From Methanobacteriaceae archaeon (GTDB taxonomy: Archaea > Methanobacteriota > Methanobacteria > Methanobacteriales > Methanobacteriaceae), in NCBI GenBank assembly GCA_030681145.1, contig JAUXXK010000083.1:1-19161 (forward strand): a stretch of DNA of 19,161 nucleotides, in the 5' to 3' direction. The notes under the pieces are model-generated. The model did no database searches. It was not told the origin of the DNA and saw only the letters and a program-made list of their open reading frames with translations. Within the stretch, counting starts at the first letter, position 1. The number at the start of each line of letters is the position of its first letter. The translations under genes and the position numbers were made by a program. Below, one piece after another: positions 1 to 8,141 of the stretch.

Positions 1-585
1 TTTTTTAGCAATTTTTGAAGCTTTTTCAAATATTTCAGAATCTGGTTCATATCCTTCAGGACATGCGACCGTCATATTAAGACCCAAAATGGCTGAAATT
101 AATAATAAAGAATTACAGACATTGTTTCCATCCCCTACAAAAACCATTTTTCCTTCAAACGTACCCATATGTTCTTTAATGGTTTGCATATCTGCCAAGG
201 CTTGGCAAGGGTGTTCCAGATCGGTTAAACCATTTATTACAGGAACTGATGAATTTTCTGAAAGTTCTACAACATCTTCGTGTTTGAGTGCCCTAATCAT
301 TATACCATCTACATAACCACTTAATGCCTTAGCAGTGTCAGATATTGGTTCACCTCTGCCTATTTGAAGATCATTGGTAGATAAATATAATGCATGGCCC
401 CCCAATTGATCCATTCCGACTTCAAAAGATACTCGTGTCCTTGTGGATGATTTTTGAAATATCATAGCCAGTGTTTTATTTTTAAGAGGTTTATCATTAG
501 ATTTACCTTTTTTAAACCATGCAGCTAGATCCAATAACTGTACTACTTGATCCTGAACATCACAAACTGATAAAAGATGTTTCAT
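1..585 (-). CDS. argF: Ornithine carbamoyltransferase, N-terminal 195 residues (runs off the left edge)
   Basis: Catalyses carbamoyl phosphate plus ornithine to citrulline in arginine synthesis (cytosolic trimer in the family). The reverse-strand reading frame is open from 585 to the window edge. It shows the carbamoyl-phosphate loop STRTR at residues 47-51 and HPCQ at 125-128, both diagnostic of carbamoyltransferases. Around residues 60-80 it has the usual region LGGHALYLS followed by GRGEP. The ornithine-side motifs (SMG loop and HCLP) would lie beyond the edge, so the ornithine specificity rests on overall similarity. The chosen ATG (583-585) has AGGAGATG upstream. An in-frame ATG three codons earlier sits on that ribosome binding site and is less likely. 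It follows purD on the same strand after a 215-base AT-rich gap, so it probably has its own promoter. Confidence 0.93.
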   Translation of the reverse strand, partial: MKHLLSVCDVQDQVVQLLDLAAWFKKGKSNDKPLKNKTLAMIFQKSSTRTRVSFEVGMDQLGGHALYLSTNDLQIGRGEPISDTAKALSGYVDGIMIRALKHEDVVELSENSSVPVINGLTDLEHPCQALADMQTIKEHMGTFEGKMVFVGDGNNVCNSLLLISAILGLNMTVACPEGYEPDSEIFEKASKIAKK

Positions 586-800
586 TATATTCATCTCCTA
601 AATACAATATAAAAAATTGTTGAAATAATTTATGTAAGTAATAAAGAATATTTTATGTATTAACATGCTTAAAAAACTATTTAAAATTTCTTGATATTCC
701 GTGAAAAGCATTATGAATTGTGAATTTTAAAAAATAATAAATAAAGATTATGATTAATCCATATCCATAAATTATAATATGAAAAAATAAAAATTTTGAA

Positions 801-2111
801 TTAACGTTTTATCTCATTCATATGATCAATTCTTTTTTGTATGAGCTTTTGAGTACCTACATCTTTTCTATGATAGAGATTTCCCTTAACATGCTGTGTA
901 GCCTCTTCGCAAATTTTTTCAGCTTCTTTGATACTTTCTCCCTTGGCTACTAATCCTATAGCACGTGAAGAAGAAGTATACACTTTGTCATTTTTCTGGT
1001 TTACCGCAGCATAATAAAACCTGCATCCTTTAGCCATTATGGATTTTTCATCAACCTTAATTGGTTGATTATCAAATTTAGTTTCAGGATAACCATCAGG
1101 AACAATGTACTTACATACTGTAGCTTTATTTTCAAATTTAGCTTTTTTTAGATTTCCATCAACAATTCCACTACATATGTCAACCATGCTGGTTTTTAGC
1201 AGAGGTAGTACATTCATAGCCTCTGGATCTCCAAAGCGGGCATTGTATTCCACAAGGCGTGGGCCCTCTTCACACAACATGAATTGACCATAAAGAACTC
1301 CCTTATATGGGCCATTTTCTTTTTTTATGGCATTTATAGTCTCTTGCATTATTTTTACTGCGTCATCATAATTTTTTTGGTCTAAAAAAGGAAGCAATCC
1401 ATTTTTATCGGAGTAAGATCCCATACCTCCCGTAATTGGTCCTTGATCCCCTTCAAATGCGTGTGGATGGTCTTGCACCGCTGGCATGGGGACTAGATGA
1501 TCTCCATCAGAGAAGGCTTGTACAGTAAATTCCTCCCCCACCAATTTTTCTTCGACAACCACCCGATGATGTCCTCCCATTTTAGTTTCAATAATGTGTC
1601 GAGCATATTCCTTGGCATCGTTGTTATCTTCTAGGTGGTCTCCTACAATTTTTACCCCTTTTCCCCCAGTAAGTCCCACTGGTTTTATGACCACATCCCT
1701 ATCAAATTCATCCAAAAAATCATTTATGTCTTCATAGCTATCAAATACTCTGTAAACAAGTGATCCATCTATTTTATATTTTTCAAATAAGTTTCTCATG
1801 AATGATTTATCTGTTTCTATTTTAGCCGCACTTTTGTTAGGCCCCACGCAACTTATTCCAGCTCTTTCCAGCATATCCACAATTCCTTTTTCCAAGGGAG
1901 ATTCCGGGCCGATAAATGCCATGTCTACCTTCTTTTCCAATGCAAATTTTTTGACATTTTCTAGATCACCCTCGTTGGCCACTTTAAAATCAGATATACG
2001 CGCAATTCCGGGATTATGATTGCTCATTATAGAATAAAGTTCTGATTCTCCTTTTAAAGCTTCACAAATAGCATGTTCTCTTGCTCCAGTACCTACAACT
2101 AAAATTTTCAT
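801..2111 (-). CDS. purD: Phosphoribosylamine--glycine ligase (GAR synthetase)
   Basis: Joins glycine to 5-phosphoribosylamine using ATP, the second step of de novo purine synthesis. The 436 residues match the usual family length. The N-terminal domain begins with the dinucleotide-like loop GTGAREHA at residues 7-14, followed by FIGPESPL. The ATP-grasp part shows KPVGLTGGKGV, then the substrate region QDHPHAFEGDQGP with TGGMGSYS, and the metal-binding NARFGDPEAM. The C-terminal domain carries the family-typical SSSRAIGLVA stretch. The ATG at 2109-2111 is preceded by GGGGAGG, a strong ribosome binding site. It is divergent from ilvB across 267 bases. No purine-specific operator was recognised in that gap. 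Confidence 0.96.
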   Translation of the reverse strand: MKILVVGTGAREHAICEALKGESELYSIMSNHNPGIARISDFKVANEGDLENVKKFALEKKVDMAFIGPESPLEKGIVDMLERAGISCVGPNKSAAKIETDKSFMRNLFEKYKIDGSLVYRVFDSYEDINDFLDEFDRDVVIKPVGLTGGKGVKIVGDHLEDNNDAKEYARHIIETKMGGHHRVVVEEKLVGEEFTVQAFSDGDHLVPMPAVQDHPHAFEGDQGPITGGMGSYSDKNGLLPFLDQKNYDDAVKIMQETINAIKKENGPYKGVLYGQFMLCEEGPRLVEYNARFGDPEAMNVLPLLKTSMVDICSGIVDGNLKKAKFENKATVCKYIVPDGYPETKFDNQPIKVDEKSIMAKGCRFYYAAVNQKNDKVYTSSSRAIGLVAKGESIKEAEKICEEATQHVKGNLYHRKDVGTQKLIQKRIDHMNEIKR

Positions 2112-2322
2112 TTAAATCCTCCCCAAAATTAAAATCATTGATAAACTGATAATTAAAATTATAATTTTTTAAATTTGATATTTTATTGATTTTAATTTAT
2201 ATTATCTCTATACAATTATGATATAAATGCCATGATTATATAATAGAATATTCAATAACAGTATATAATTAAATAATGAAATAATTTAAAAAAAATGTAG
2301 GATTTATGTAATTTAAATTAAT

Positions 2323-2353
2323 AACCTGAAATTTTTATCATTATTATCAGGTT
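2323..2353 (+). promoter_or_regulatory. Inverted repeat in the ilvB leader or promoter
   Basis: AACCTGA (2323-2329) and TCAGGTT (2347-2353) form a perfect 7-bp inverted repeat around a 17-base AT-rich spacer, ending 25 bases before the ilvB ATG. Depending on which upstream TATA-like stretch is used (near 2260-2270 or 2310-2320), it would lie in the leader or over the start of transcription. It could be an operator or a weak leader hairpin. This is inference from position and symmetry only. Confidence 0.35.
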
Positions 2354-2378
2354 TAGTAAGATTAAAAGGTGTTTTTTT

Positions 2379-4124
2379 ATGAAAGGTGGCCAAGCCCTAA
2401 TTAAGTCGCTGATAGACAAAGGAGCAGATACTGTCTTTGGGTATCCTGGAGGACAGTTACTTCCTCTTTATGACATGATATACGATTCTGACTTAAAGCA
2501 TATACTGGTAAGGCATGAACAATGTGCTGCCCATGCGGCAGATGGATATGCTCGTGCTTCAGGAAAAGTAGGAGTGTGCATTGCCACTTCTGGTCCAGGT
2601 GCAACCAACTTGGTAACCGGAATTGCAACAGCATACATGGATTCTTCTCCAGTTTTGTCCATTGCAGGACAAGTACCAACCCACTTAATTGGTAATGATG
2701 CATTTCAGGAAGTAGATATGATTGGTATAACTATGCCTATAACCAAACACAACTTCCAGGTTACTGATGCCAATGATATACCCGCAATAGTCAACTCCAG
2801 CTTTGACATAGCCCTCAGTGGTCGTCCGGGGCCAATAGTGATTGACCTGCCCAAAGATATACAGGAACAGGAACTAGAAGAATACCGAAATGAATCAGTA
2901 GAAATACCTGGTTACAAACCTACTAAAAAAGGTCACGGTCTGCAGATAAAAAGAGCAGCACAAACAATTATTAAATCAAAAAAACCTGTTATACTTGCGG
3001 GCGGAGGAGTTATATCTGCTGGAGCTTCAAATGAATTAAAAAAACTTTCAAAACTTATTAATGCACCTGTAACAACGACATTATTAGGTAAAAGTTCTTT
3101 TCCAGAAGATAATCCCGTTTCTATGGGTATGCTTGGAATGCATGGACGAAAAGTAGCTAATCTAAGTGTTAATGAATCTGATTGCCTCATTGCTTTAGGA
3201 TGTCGGTTTTCAGATCGTACCACTGGAAAAATTGATGAATTCGCACCCAACGCAATCATTATCCACATAGATGTGGATCCCGCTGAAATTGGTAAAAATG
3301 TGGATGTTGATATTCCAATTGTAGGAGATGCTAAAATAGTTCTCCAGTCCCTTATAAAACTGCTTAAAAAAGATTCCACACCCCTAAACACATTAAAATG
3401 GATTGAACACGTCAAAGAGTTTAATAAAAGCTGCATACCTCGAATTTCTTTTGAAAATAATCTTCCATTAAAGCCTCAGCAAGTTATGAAAGAGCTGGCC
3501 CAGGCCCTAGATGAAGAAACTATAATGACCACAGATGTTGGTCAAAACCAAATGTGGATGGCTCACTTTTATAATACCCAGAAACCACGGACATTCATAT
3601 CTTCTGGAGGATTAGGAACAATGGGATTCGGATTCCCGGCAGCTATGGGTGCCAAAGTGGCCATGCCCGAAAATGATGTGGTTGCCGTTTGTGGAGACGG
3701 AGGATTTTTAATGGTCTGTCAGGATCTGGCCACCGTTAAAGAGTATGATATCCCAGTAGTTGTATGTGTATTGGATAATCGATACTTAGGAATGGTAGCA
3801 CAGTGGCAAAAACTATTCTATAATGAACGTATGTCCCATACACATTTAGGAGAAGTACCAGACTTTGTTAAGCTGGCCGAATCATTTGGTGTAAGGGCAG
3901 AAAGAGTTGAAAAAGTTGGAGAAACTGAAAAAGCCCTCAAAGATGCTCTTAAATCTGGCGAACCAACATTAATAGACATAATAATCGATCCGGAAGAAAT
4001 TCTTCCAATGGTTCCTCCAGGATGTGGCCTTACAGAAATTGTAGGAGAATACAAAATAGAAAGAGAAATTCCTGGAGAAATACCCTACAAACAAACTAAA
4101 AAAGCTCATGAAGGGGGTGATTAA
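2379..4124 (+). CDS. ilvB: Acetolactate synthase, large catalytic subunit
   Basis: Thiamine-diphosphate enzyme that condenses pyruvate with pyruvate or 2-oxobutyrate, the first common step of valine, leucine and isoleucine synthesis. The 581 residues are normal for the family. The N-terminal domain holds YPGGQLLPLYD and the catalytic glutamate in HEQ (E47), followed by HAADGYARASGKVGV. The central domain is about residues 185-350. The C-terminal domain has the ThDP/metal motif starting GDGG (D440) and ending LDN (N467), then RYLGMVAQWQ. The start has GGTG eight bases upstream across a T-run. The regulatory subunit gene begins one base after its stop, so the two are surely co-expressed. Confidence 0.97.
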   Translation: MKGGQALIKSLIDKGADTVFGYPGGQLLPLYDMIYDSDLKHILVRHEQCAAHAADGYARASGKVGVCIATSGPGATNLVTGIATAYMDSSPVLSIAGQVPTHLIGNDAFQEVDMIGITMPITKHNFQVTDANDIPAIVNSSFDIALSGRPGPIVIDLPKDIQEQELEEYRNESVEIPGYKPTKKGHGLQIKRAAQTIIKSKKPVILAGGGVISAGASNELKKLSKLINAPVTTTLLGKSSFPEDNPVSMGMLGMHGRKVANLSVNESDCLIALGCRFSDRTTGKIDEFAPNAIIIHIDVDPAEIGKNVDVDIPIVGDAKIVLQSLIKLLKKDSTPLNTLKWIEHVKEFNKSCIPRISFENNLPLKPQQVMKELAQALDEETIMTTDVGQNQMWMAHFYNTQKPRTFISSGGLGTMGFGFPAAMGAKVAMPENDVVAVCGDGGFLMVCQDLATVKEYDIPVVVCVLDNRYLGMVAQWQKLFYNERMSHTHLGEVPDFVKLAESFGVRAERVEKVGETEKALKDALKSGEPTLIDIIIDPEEILPMVPPGCGLTEIVGEYKIEREIPGEIPYKQTKKAHEGGD

Positions 4125-4125
4125 G

Positions 4126-4647
4126 ATGGTGATGAAAATGGAAAATCCTGATTCTGAAAAAAACCACATTATCAGTGCACTGGTAGAACACAAACCAGGG
4201 GTCCTTCAGAGAGTTGCTGGATTATTCACCCGTAGAGGATTTAACATTGACAGTATAACTGTGGGAGAATCTGAAATCCAAGGTATTGCTCGGATGACTA
4301 TTATTGCTCAAGGAGACGAGAAGGTATTGGAACAAGTCACCAAGCAGTTAAATAAATTGCTGGATGTCATTAAAGTACGTGATCTGGAAGTGGAGAATAC
4401 CGTTAAAAGAGAATTATGCCTTATAAAAGTTCACGCCCCTACCGAAAAAGTTAGATCAGAAATTATTCAGTACGCCAACATATTTAGGGGAAGTATAATT
4501 GACGTTAGCAGCGAAGCTCTCACCATCGAAATTACAGGAGATTCCGATAAAATTAACGCTTTAACTGATCTTTTAAAAGGTTTTGGAATTAAAGAATTGG
4601 CTAGAACCGGGCCTACTGCCATTTCCCGTGGTGGAAAGACCATTTAG
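4126..4647 (+). CDS. ilvN: Acetolactate synthase, small regulatory subunit
   Basis: Regulatory partner of IlvB, expected to stimulate it and confer valine feedback inhibition. An N-terminal ACT domain (about residues 10-85) opens with SALVEHKPGVLQRVAGLF and continues RRGFNIDSITVG, the classic IlvN/IlvH signature. A second ACT-like C-terminal domain follows. Of several in-frame ATGs (4108, 4126, 4132, 4138), 4126 is chosen because GGGTGAT (4115-4121) is spaced correctly before it. The 4108 ATG would overlap ilvB and lies upstream of that site. This gives 173 residues, typical of the family. It starts one base after the ilvB stop. Confidence 0.95.
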   Translation: MVMKMENPDSEKNHIISALVEHKPGVLQRVAGLFTRRGFNIDSITVGESEIQGIARMTIIAQGDEKVLEQVTKQLNKLLDVIKVRDLEVENTVKRELCLIKVHAPTEKVRSEIIQYANIFRGSIIDVSSEALTIEITGDSDKINALTDLLKGFGIKELARTGPTAISRGGKTI

Positions 4648-4896
4648 TTTGATCATTAATCTATTATTATATAAACCTTATTACTTTTTTAATTTAATTT
4701 TCAAGAACTTGGCAAAAAGGGAAATTGAAAATTTATTATAAATGTAACTTAAGAACCTAATTTATATGTTATTTAAACCATATTTAGAAGCACATTAATT
4801 ACTACCATTATTTGCACATTGCTAATTACGTAAATGAAGATATTATGCGAATTATATGGTAATTCTACTCAATTATTATGTATAGGAGGATGTCAA

Positions 4897-5883
4897 ATGA
4901 AGATATATCACGAAAAAGATGTGGACACAGGAATTTTAGCCAATAAAACTATTGCTGTTATTGGATACGGAAGTCAAGGAATGGCTCAATCTCAAAACAT
5001 GGCTGACAGTGGATTAAAGGTTGTAGTTGGTCTAAGAAAAGGAGGAAAATCTTGGAAAACTGCAGTAACGGATGGAATGAATGTTATGAGTATAGAAGAT
5101 GCTGCCAAAGCTGCAGATATAATACACATACTTATTCCTGACGAAATACAAGGCAAGGTTTATGAAAAATCCATCAAGCCTCATCTAGAAGAAGGAAACA
5201 CTTTATCTTTTTCTCACGGTTATAATATCCATTTTGGATACATTAAAGTTCCAAAAGGAGTTAACGTAACTATGAGCGCTCCTAAAGGTCCAGGCGCTAT
5301 GGTTCGCCGAACTTACTTGGAAGGATTTGGAATTCCTGGCCTGGTAGCTGTAGAAATAAATGCCACAGGAGATGCTAAAGAACAAGCACTAGCTATGGGT
5401 AAAGGATGTGGTTTAGCACGAGCAGGGATACTAGAAACTACTTTTAAAGAAGAAACCGAAACTGACCTTTTTGGAGAGCAAGCGGTTCTATGTGGAGGAG
5501 TAACTGAACTAATTAAAGCAGGATTTAAAACTCTTGTTGATGCAGGCTACCAGCCAGAATTGGCTTACTTTGAAACCTGTCACGAATTAAAACTTATTGT
5601 AGACATAATCTATGAAAAAGGGTTTGCCGGAATGTGGCATGATGTAAGTAACACTGCTGAATTTGGTGGCTTAACCAGAAGATCCAGAGTAATTAACCCA
5701 AATGCTCAAGAAGAAATGGCTAAAATCCTCAAAGAAATTCAAGAAGGAAACTTTGCCAAAGAATGGGCTTTAGAAAATCAGGCGGGCGGGCCTATGCTTA
5801 AAAGAATGAGAGACATGGAAGACGACTTACAAATTGAAAAAGTGGGTTCTAAGCTCCGAAAACTTAGTGGATTACAGAAATAG
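4897..5883 (+). CDS. ilvC: Ketol-acid reductoisomerase, class I
   Basis: Isomerises and reduces acetolactate or acetohydroxybutyrate with NAD(P)H and magnesium, the second step of branched-chain amino acid synthesis. The Rossmann motif GYGSQG is at residues 23-28, and the cofactor loop LRKGGKSWK has the R and S residues usual in NADPH-using forms. The knotted C-terminal domain shows HGYNIHFG, PKGPGAMVRRTY, the metal ligands in ETDLFGEQ, and FETCHELKLIVD with SNTAEFGG. At 328 residues it is a short class I enzyme. The open frame extends upstream to 4834, but the ATG at 4897 has AGGAGGAT in place and begins at the normal family N-terminus. It is 249 bases from ilvN with TATA-like stretches between, so it may have a separate promoter. 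Confidence 0.97.
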   Translation: MKIYHEKDVDTGILANKTIAVIGYGSQGMAQSQNMADSGLKVVVGLRKGGKSWKTAVTDGMNVMSIEDAAKAADIIHILIPDEIQGKVYEKSIKPHLEEGNTLSFSHGYNIHFGYIKVPKGVNVTMSAPKGPGAMVRRTYLEGFGIPGLVAVEINATGDAKEQALAMGKGCGLARAGILETTFKEETETDLFGEQAVLCGGVTELIKAGFKTLVDAGYQPELAYFETCHELKLIVDIIYEKGFAGMWHDVSNTAEFGGLTRRSRVINPNAQEEMAKILKEIQEGNFAKEWALENQAGGPMLKRMRDMEDDLQIEKVGSKLRKLSGLQK

Positions 5884-5892
5884 GTGATATCG

Positions 5893-6912
5893 TTGGTATT
5901 CGTGGGCATGGACCACGGCACCACTGGTGTCTCATTTACCATCCTTTCTTTATCGACAAAGGATGAAATATCAAGTAAACACTTTAAAATCAGCCGGGAA
6001 GAACTTTCAGCTGGAAAAGTTTCTGCCATTCAAGAACTATCAAAAAGAGTAAACCTTGATTCAATTGATCTAATGGCCATTACATATGCCATGGGCGATG
6101 GTTTAAGTACTATTACACCTATTAAAAAAGTTAAAAATAGAGGCATACTCTCAATTAATGGTGCAGGAAAAGTTACGGGTGGTGGAACAGCAGTTTACAC
6201 CGAAATAGAGAATTCTGGAATTCCAACAATACTAATCCCCGGACTCCATAATAATACTCCTTGTCTCGATCCAAGATTCGCTGCAGCATATTCACATCAT
6301 GCCAGTGCAGAAAAGGTGAGTATAACATATAATGCCTTCTTGGAAACAGGTTGGGAAAATATGGTAGTGGCAGATATAAGTTCTAATTCAGTAACTATGC
6401 TTGTGCAGGAAGGAATAATAATCGGAGCAATTGATGCTTGTTTAGGTTCTATGGGAATTATTCATGGGCCCCTCGATTTAAAAATGTTGAGACAAATTGA
6501 TGATGGTAAAAAAACAGCCAATGAATGTTTTTCTCATGCAGGTGCGGTCAAAATTGCTGAAATTGATAATAAAGTATCTAAAATCAAGGATGAGCTTCTT
6601 GAAATGGTTAAAAATGGTGATGACCGTGCCATGTTGGCTATAGAAACTATGATGATGACTATTTCCATGGAAATTTGGGGTCTTATCGGTATTGCAGATA
6701 AAATAGACGGCATAGTTCTTACAGGATCCCTCGGAGCTATGGAAAAACCTTTGAACTTTTACAGCCTTTTAAAAGAATATTTAGAAGTATTAGTACCGGT
6801 TGTAAGAATTCCGGCTACTTCAGGTTCTATGGGTAGTGCTCAGATTGCTAGAGACATATATAATGGATATAGAAATATCATGGGGATCGAAGTAGAAGAA
6901 TATCAATCATAA
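5893..6912 (+). CDS. Methanogenesis marker protein 12 (UPF0285, ASKHA-like ATPase fold)
   Basis: Family largely confined to methanogens, with no established biochemical role. The N-terminus, MVFVGMDHGTTG, matches the phosphate-binding loop of acetate kinase/actin/Hsp70-type ATPases (D7, G9, T10, T11). A second glycine-rich stretch, LTGSLGAM, lies near the C-terminus where the adenosine-binding motif is expected. An ATPase or kinase role is inference. The likely start is TTG at 5893, four bases after AGGTGAT, and this ribosome binding site overlaps the ilvC stop. A GTG at 5884 is in frame but sits within that site. The protein is 339 residues. The tight junction predicts co-transcription and probably coupled translation with ilvC. 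Confidence 0.87.
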   Translation: MVFVGMDHGTTGVSFTILSLSTKDEISSKHFKISREELSAGKVSAIQELSKRVNLDSIDLMAITYAMGDGLSTITPIKKVKNRGILSINGAGKVTGGGTAVYTEIENSGIPTILIPGLHNNTPCLDPRFAAAYSHHASAEKVSITYNAFLETGWENMVVADISSNSVTMLVQEGIIIGAIDACLGSMGIIHGPLDLKMLRQIDDGKKTANECFSHAGAVKIAEIDNKVSKIKDELLEMVKNGDDRAMLAIETMMMTISMEIWGLIGIADKIDGIVLTGSLGAMEKPLNFYSLLKEYLEVLVPVVRIPATSGSMGSAQIARDIYNGYRNIMGIEVEEYQS

Positions 6913-7062
6913 AGTAAACTTTTAATATATATTCTATTTTTTTAATTTATTGCTTCGAGTTGTTGGGTTTCTAAATAAAGAAAAAATATGAGAAAATTTA
7001 ATTATCTGGCTAAAAAACCAGTTTATTACAACAAATTATAAAAATTAATATAAGCTAAACTA

Positions 7063-7275
7063 TTATTTGCTGTCTTTAATAGCCATGAATGCTATTTTAC
7101 TACCTTTAATAAATTTTATACCATTATCTGTTTCTATTACTGTATTAAGATAATTGTCAAGAGTTAAAACTTTTCCTTCATCTTCTTCCCTGTTTTTTAA
7201 ACTTATAACTACATCTTTATCTTTAAATCTTAAAAATTGTTTATTTACTTGAAATTCGTAGTCTTCCTGTGACAT
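7063..7275 (-). CDS. LSm/Sm-like RNA-binding protein (divergent archaeal SmAP)
   Basis: A small protein of 70 residues. The first half fits an Sm1 motif: FLRFKDKDVVISL, then GKVLTLDNYLNTVIE, where the glycine, aspartate and asparagine match the Sm RNA-binding pattern. The end FIKGSKIAFMAIKD fits Sm2, with KGSKI in place of the common RGDNI. Archaeal LSm proteins form six- or seven-membered rings that bind U-rich RNA. It is more divergent than the main SmAP1 type. The start is taken at ATG 7273-7275, four bases after the GATGAT ribosome-binding element. Two earlier in-frame ATGs (7279-7284) overlap that element. It is convergent with the marker 12 gene. Confidence 0.72.
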   Translation of the reverse strand: MSQEDYEFQVNKQFLRFKDKDVVISLKNREEDEGKVLTLDNYLNTVIETDNGIKFIKGSKIAFMAIKDSK

Positions 7276-7445
7276 TAACATCATCTCTAATTAATTAAAT
7301 CTTTAAATCAATTATCTTTAATCATATCTAATCTCTTTTTATCTCTTATATATTTTATTTTATTGAATCTTAGCAAAATTAGCAAATATTTTATCCTCGA
7401 TGAAATAATTCAGTAATAGTGAAATTATATTAATCTCATGGAAGA

Positions 7446-7456
7446 TTTATAAATAT
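7446..7456 (+). promoter_or_regulatory. Candidate TATA promoter of the small coiled-coil ORF
   Basis: TTTATAAATAT is a good match to the archaeal TATA box, with GAAGA just upstream as a possible BRE. Transcription would start near 7480, about 50 bases before the ATG at 7530. The sequence AT content is high, so chance matches are common. Confidence 0.4.
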
Positions 7457-7529
7457 AGTGAAATAAATTAACAAAAGTATTTGAATTCAAGATATACTGA
7501 GATTTAAGAAATACCAGGGAAGTATTAAA

Positions 7530-7676
7530 ATGCCTGTTAATCAATTAGAAACCAATCTTGAGGCAATAACCATAACTTTAGCACATCTTGAGAAAGAAAA
7601 TTCATGTAATGAAGAATTATTAGAAGAGCTGCGGAAAGAACGAGAACGTTTATTAAAAGAGCTGAATATTAAATAA
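7530..7676 (+). CDS. Small coiled-coil protein, 48 residues, function unknown
   Basis: Not recognised as a known family. The ATG starts MPVNQLETNLEAITITLAHLEKE in reading order, and the ORF ends LLKELNIK with TAA. Residues 17-45 are almost entirely Leu, Glu, Lys and Arg with leucines at 17, 20, 30, 31, 34, 41, 42 and 45, which predicts one charged amphipathic helix or a short coiled coil. There is one cysteine (C26). AGGGA lies about 10 bases before the ATG as a weak ribosome binding site, and a TATA-like box lies about 75 bases upstream. Its G and C content is clearly above that of the flanking spacer, which argues for real coding. No neighbour suggests a role. Confidence 0.5.
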   Translation: MPVNQLETNLEAITITLAHLEKENSCNEELLEELRKERERLLKELNIK

Positions 7677-8141
7677 ATATTTTTATTCTATTTATTTCAA
7701 TCCCAGGGTATCATTAGAAAATTAGTTATTTGATTGATTTAAATTAATAATTAAATCAAATAATATCATCCCCAGCATGATTTTCTAATTAACAAATAAA
7801 TATTACTTAGTCTTTTATTTTTAAAAATTATTATTGTAAACATATTTGCTTAATAATTTAGTTTCCATTTTAAATCCAATTTCTGCACCTATTTGTTATT
7901 TTTAGTAGTAAAATAATTACTCTTAGAATGCATGATAAAATATTAAAAAAATGATTAAAATAATCTTAAATTGATTAAAACCAAATAAAGATAGAGATAA
8001 TTAATTAAAAGGATGGTTATTATAATTCTCCTTAAAATTTGATTCGTTGAAGAAAAATATTAAACTATTTGAATTTAATGCATGAAAAAATATATTTGAG
8101 TATATATGGGGATTAATAAAGATATAGAATTATATTAAATG
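7677..8141. other. Gene-free AT-rich spacer with a nested inverted repeat
   Basis: This 465-base stretch between the small ORF and the surE stop has no coding frame I would defend. Its only structure is the inverted repeat at 7713-7789, listed separately. The rest is low-complexity A/T sequence. Confidence 0.6.
7713..7789 (+). repeat. Nested inverted repeat downstream of the small ORF (terminator or structured RNA candidate)
   Basis: ATTAGAAAAT (7713-7722) pairs perfectly with ATTTTCTAAT (7780-7789). Inside, TTATTT plus GATTTAA (about 7726-7742, interrupted by an extra GATT) pairs with TTAAATCAAATAA (7751-7763). A further outer match, TATTTATTT (near 7689) with AAATAAATA (near 7794), may extend the stem. 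It begins about 37 bases after the stop of the 48-residue ORF. It could act as a 3' end structure, or be a small RNA or a MITE-like remnant. The base composition weakens all of these. Confidence 0.4.

Noticed and set aside
2933..3436. Long minus-strand open frame (167 codons) opposite ilvB
   Set aside because: It lies wholly within ilvB, whose frame carries all family motifs. The antisense translation has no recognisable features.
4834..4896. Upstream extension of ilvC by 21 codons
   Set aside because: The extra residues do not resemble reductoisomerase N-termini, and AGGAGGAT directly supports the ATG at 4897.
5884..5892. GTG at 5884 as the start of the marker 12 protein
   Set aside because: It is part of the AGGTGAT ribosome binding site. 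TTG at 5893 gives correct spacing and the family-typical N-terminus.
7006..7021. CTGG/CCAG hairpin between the marker 12 and LSm genes as a terminator
   Set aside because: A four-base-pair stem is too short to call.
7399..7466. Three similar TGAAAT(A/T)A elements upstream of the small ORF, considered as operator repeats or CRISPR-like units
   Set aside because: They are irregularly spaced, eight bases long and AT-rich, with no consistent repeat-spacer layout.
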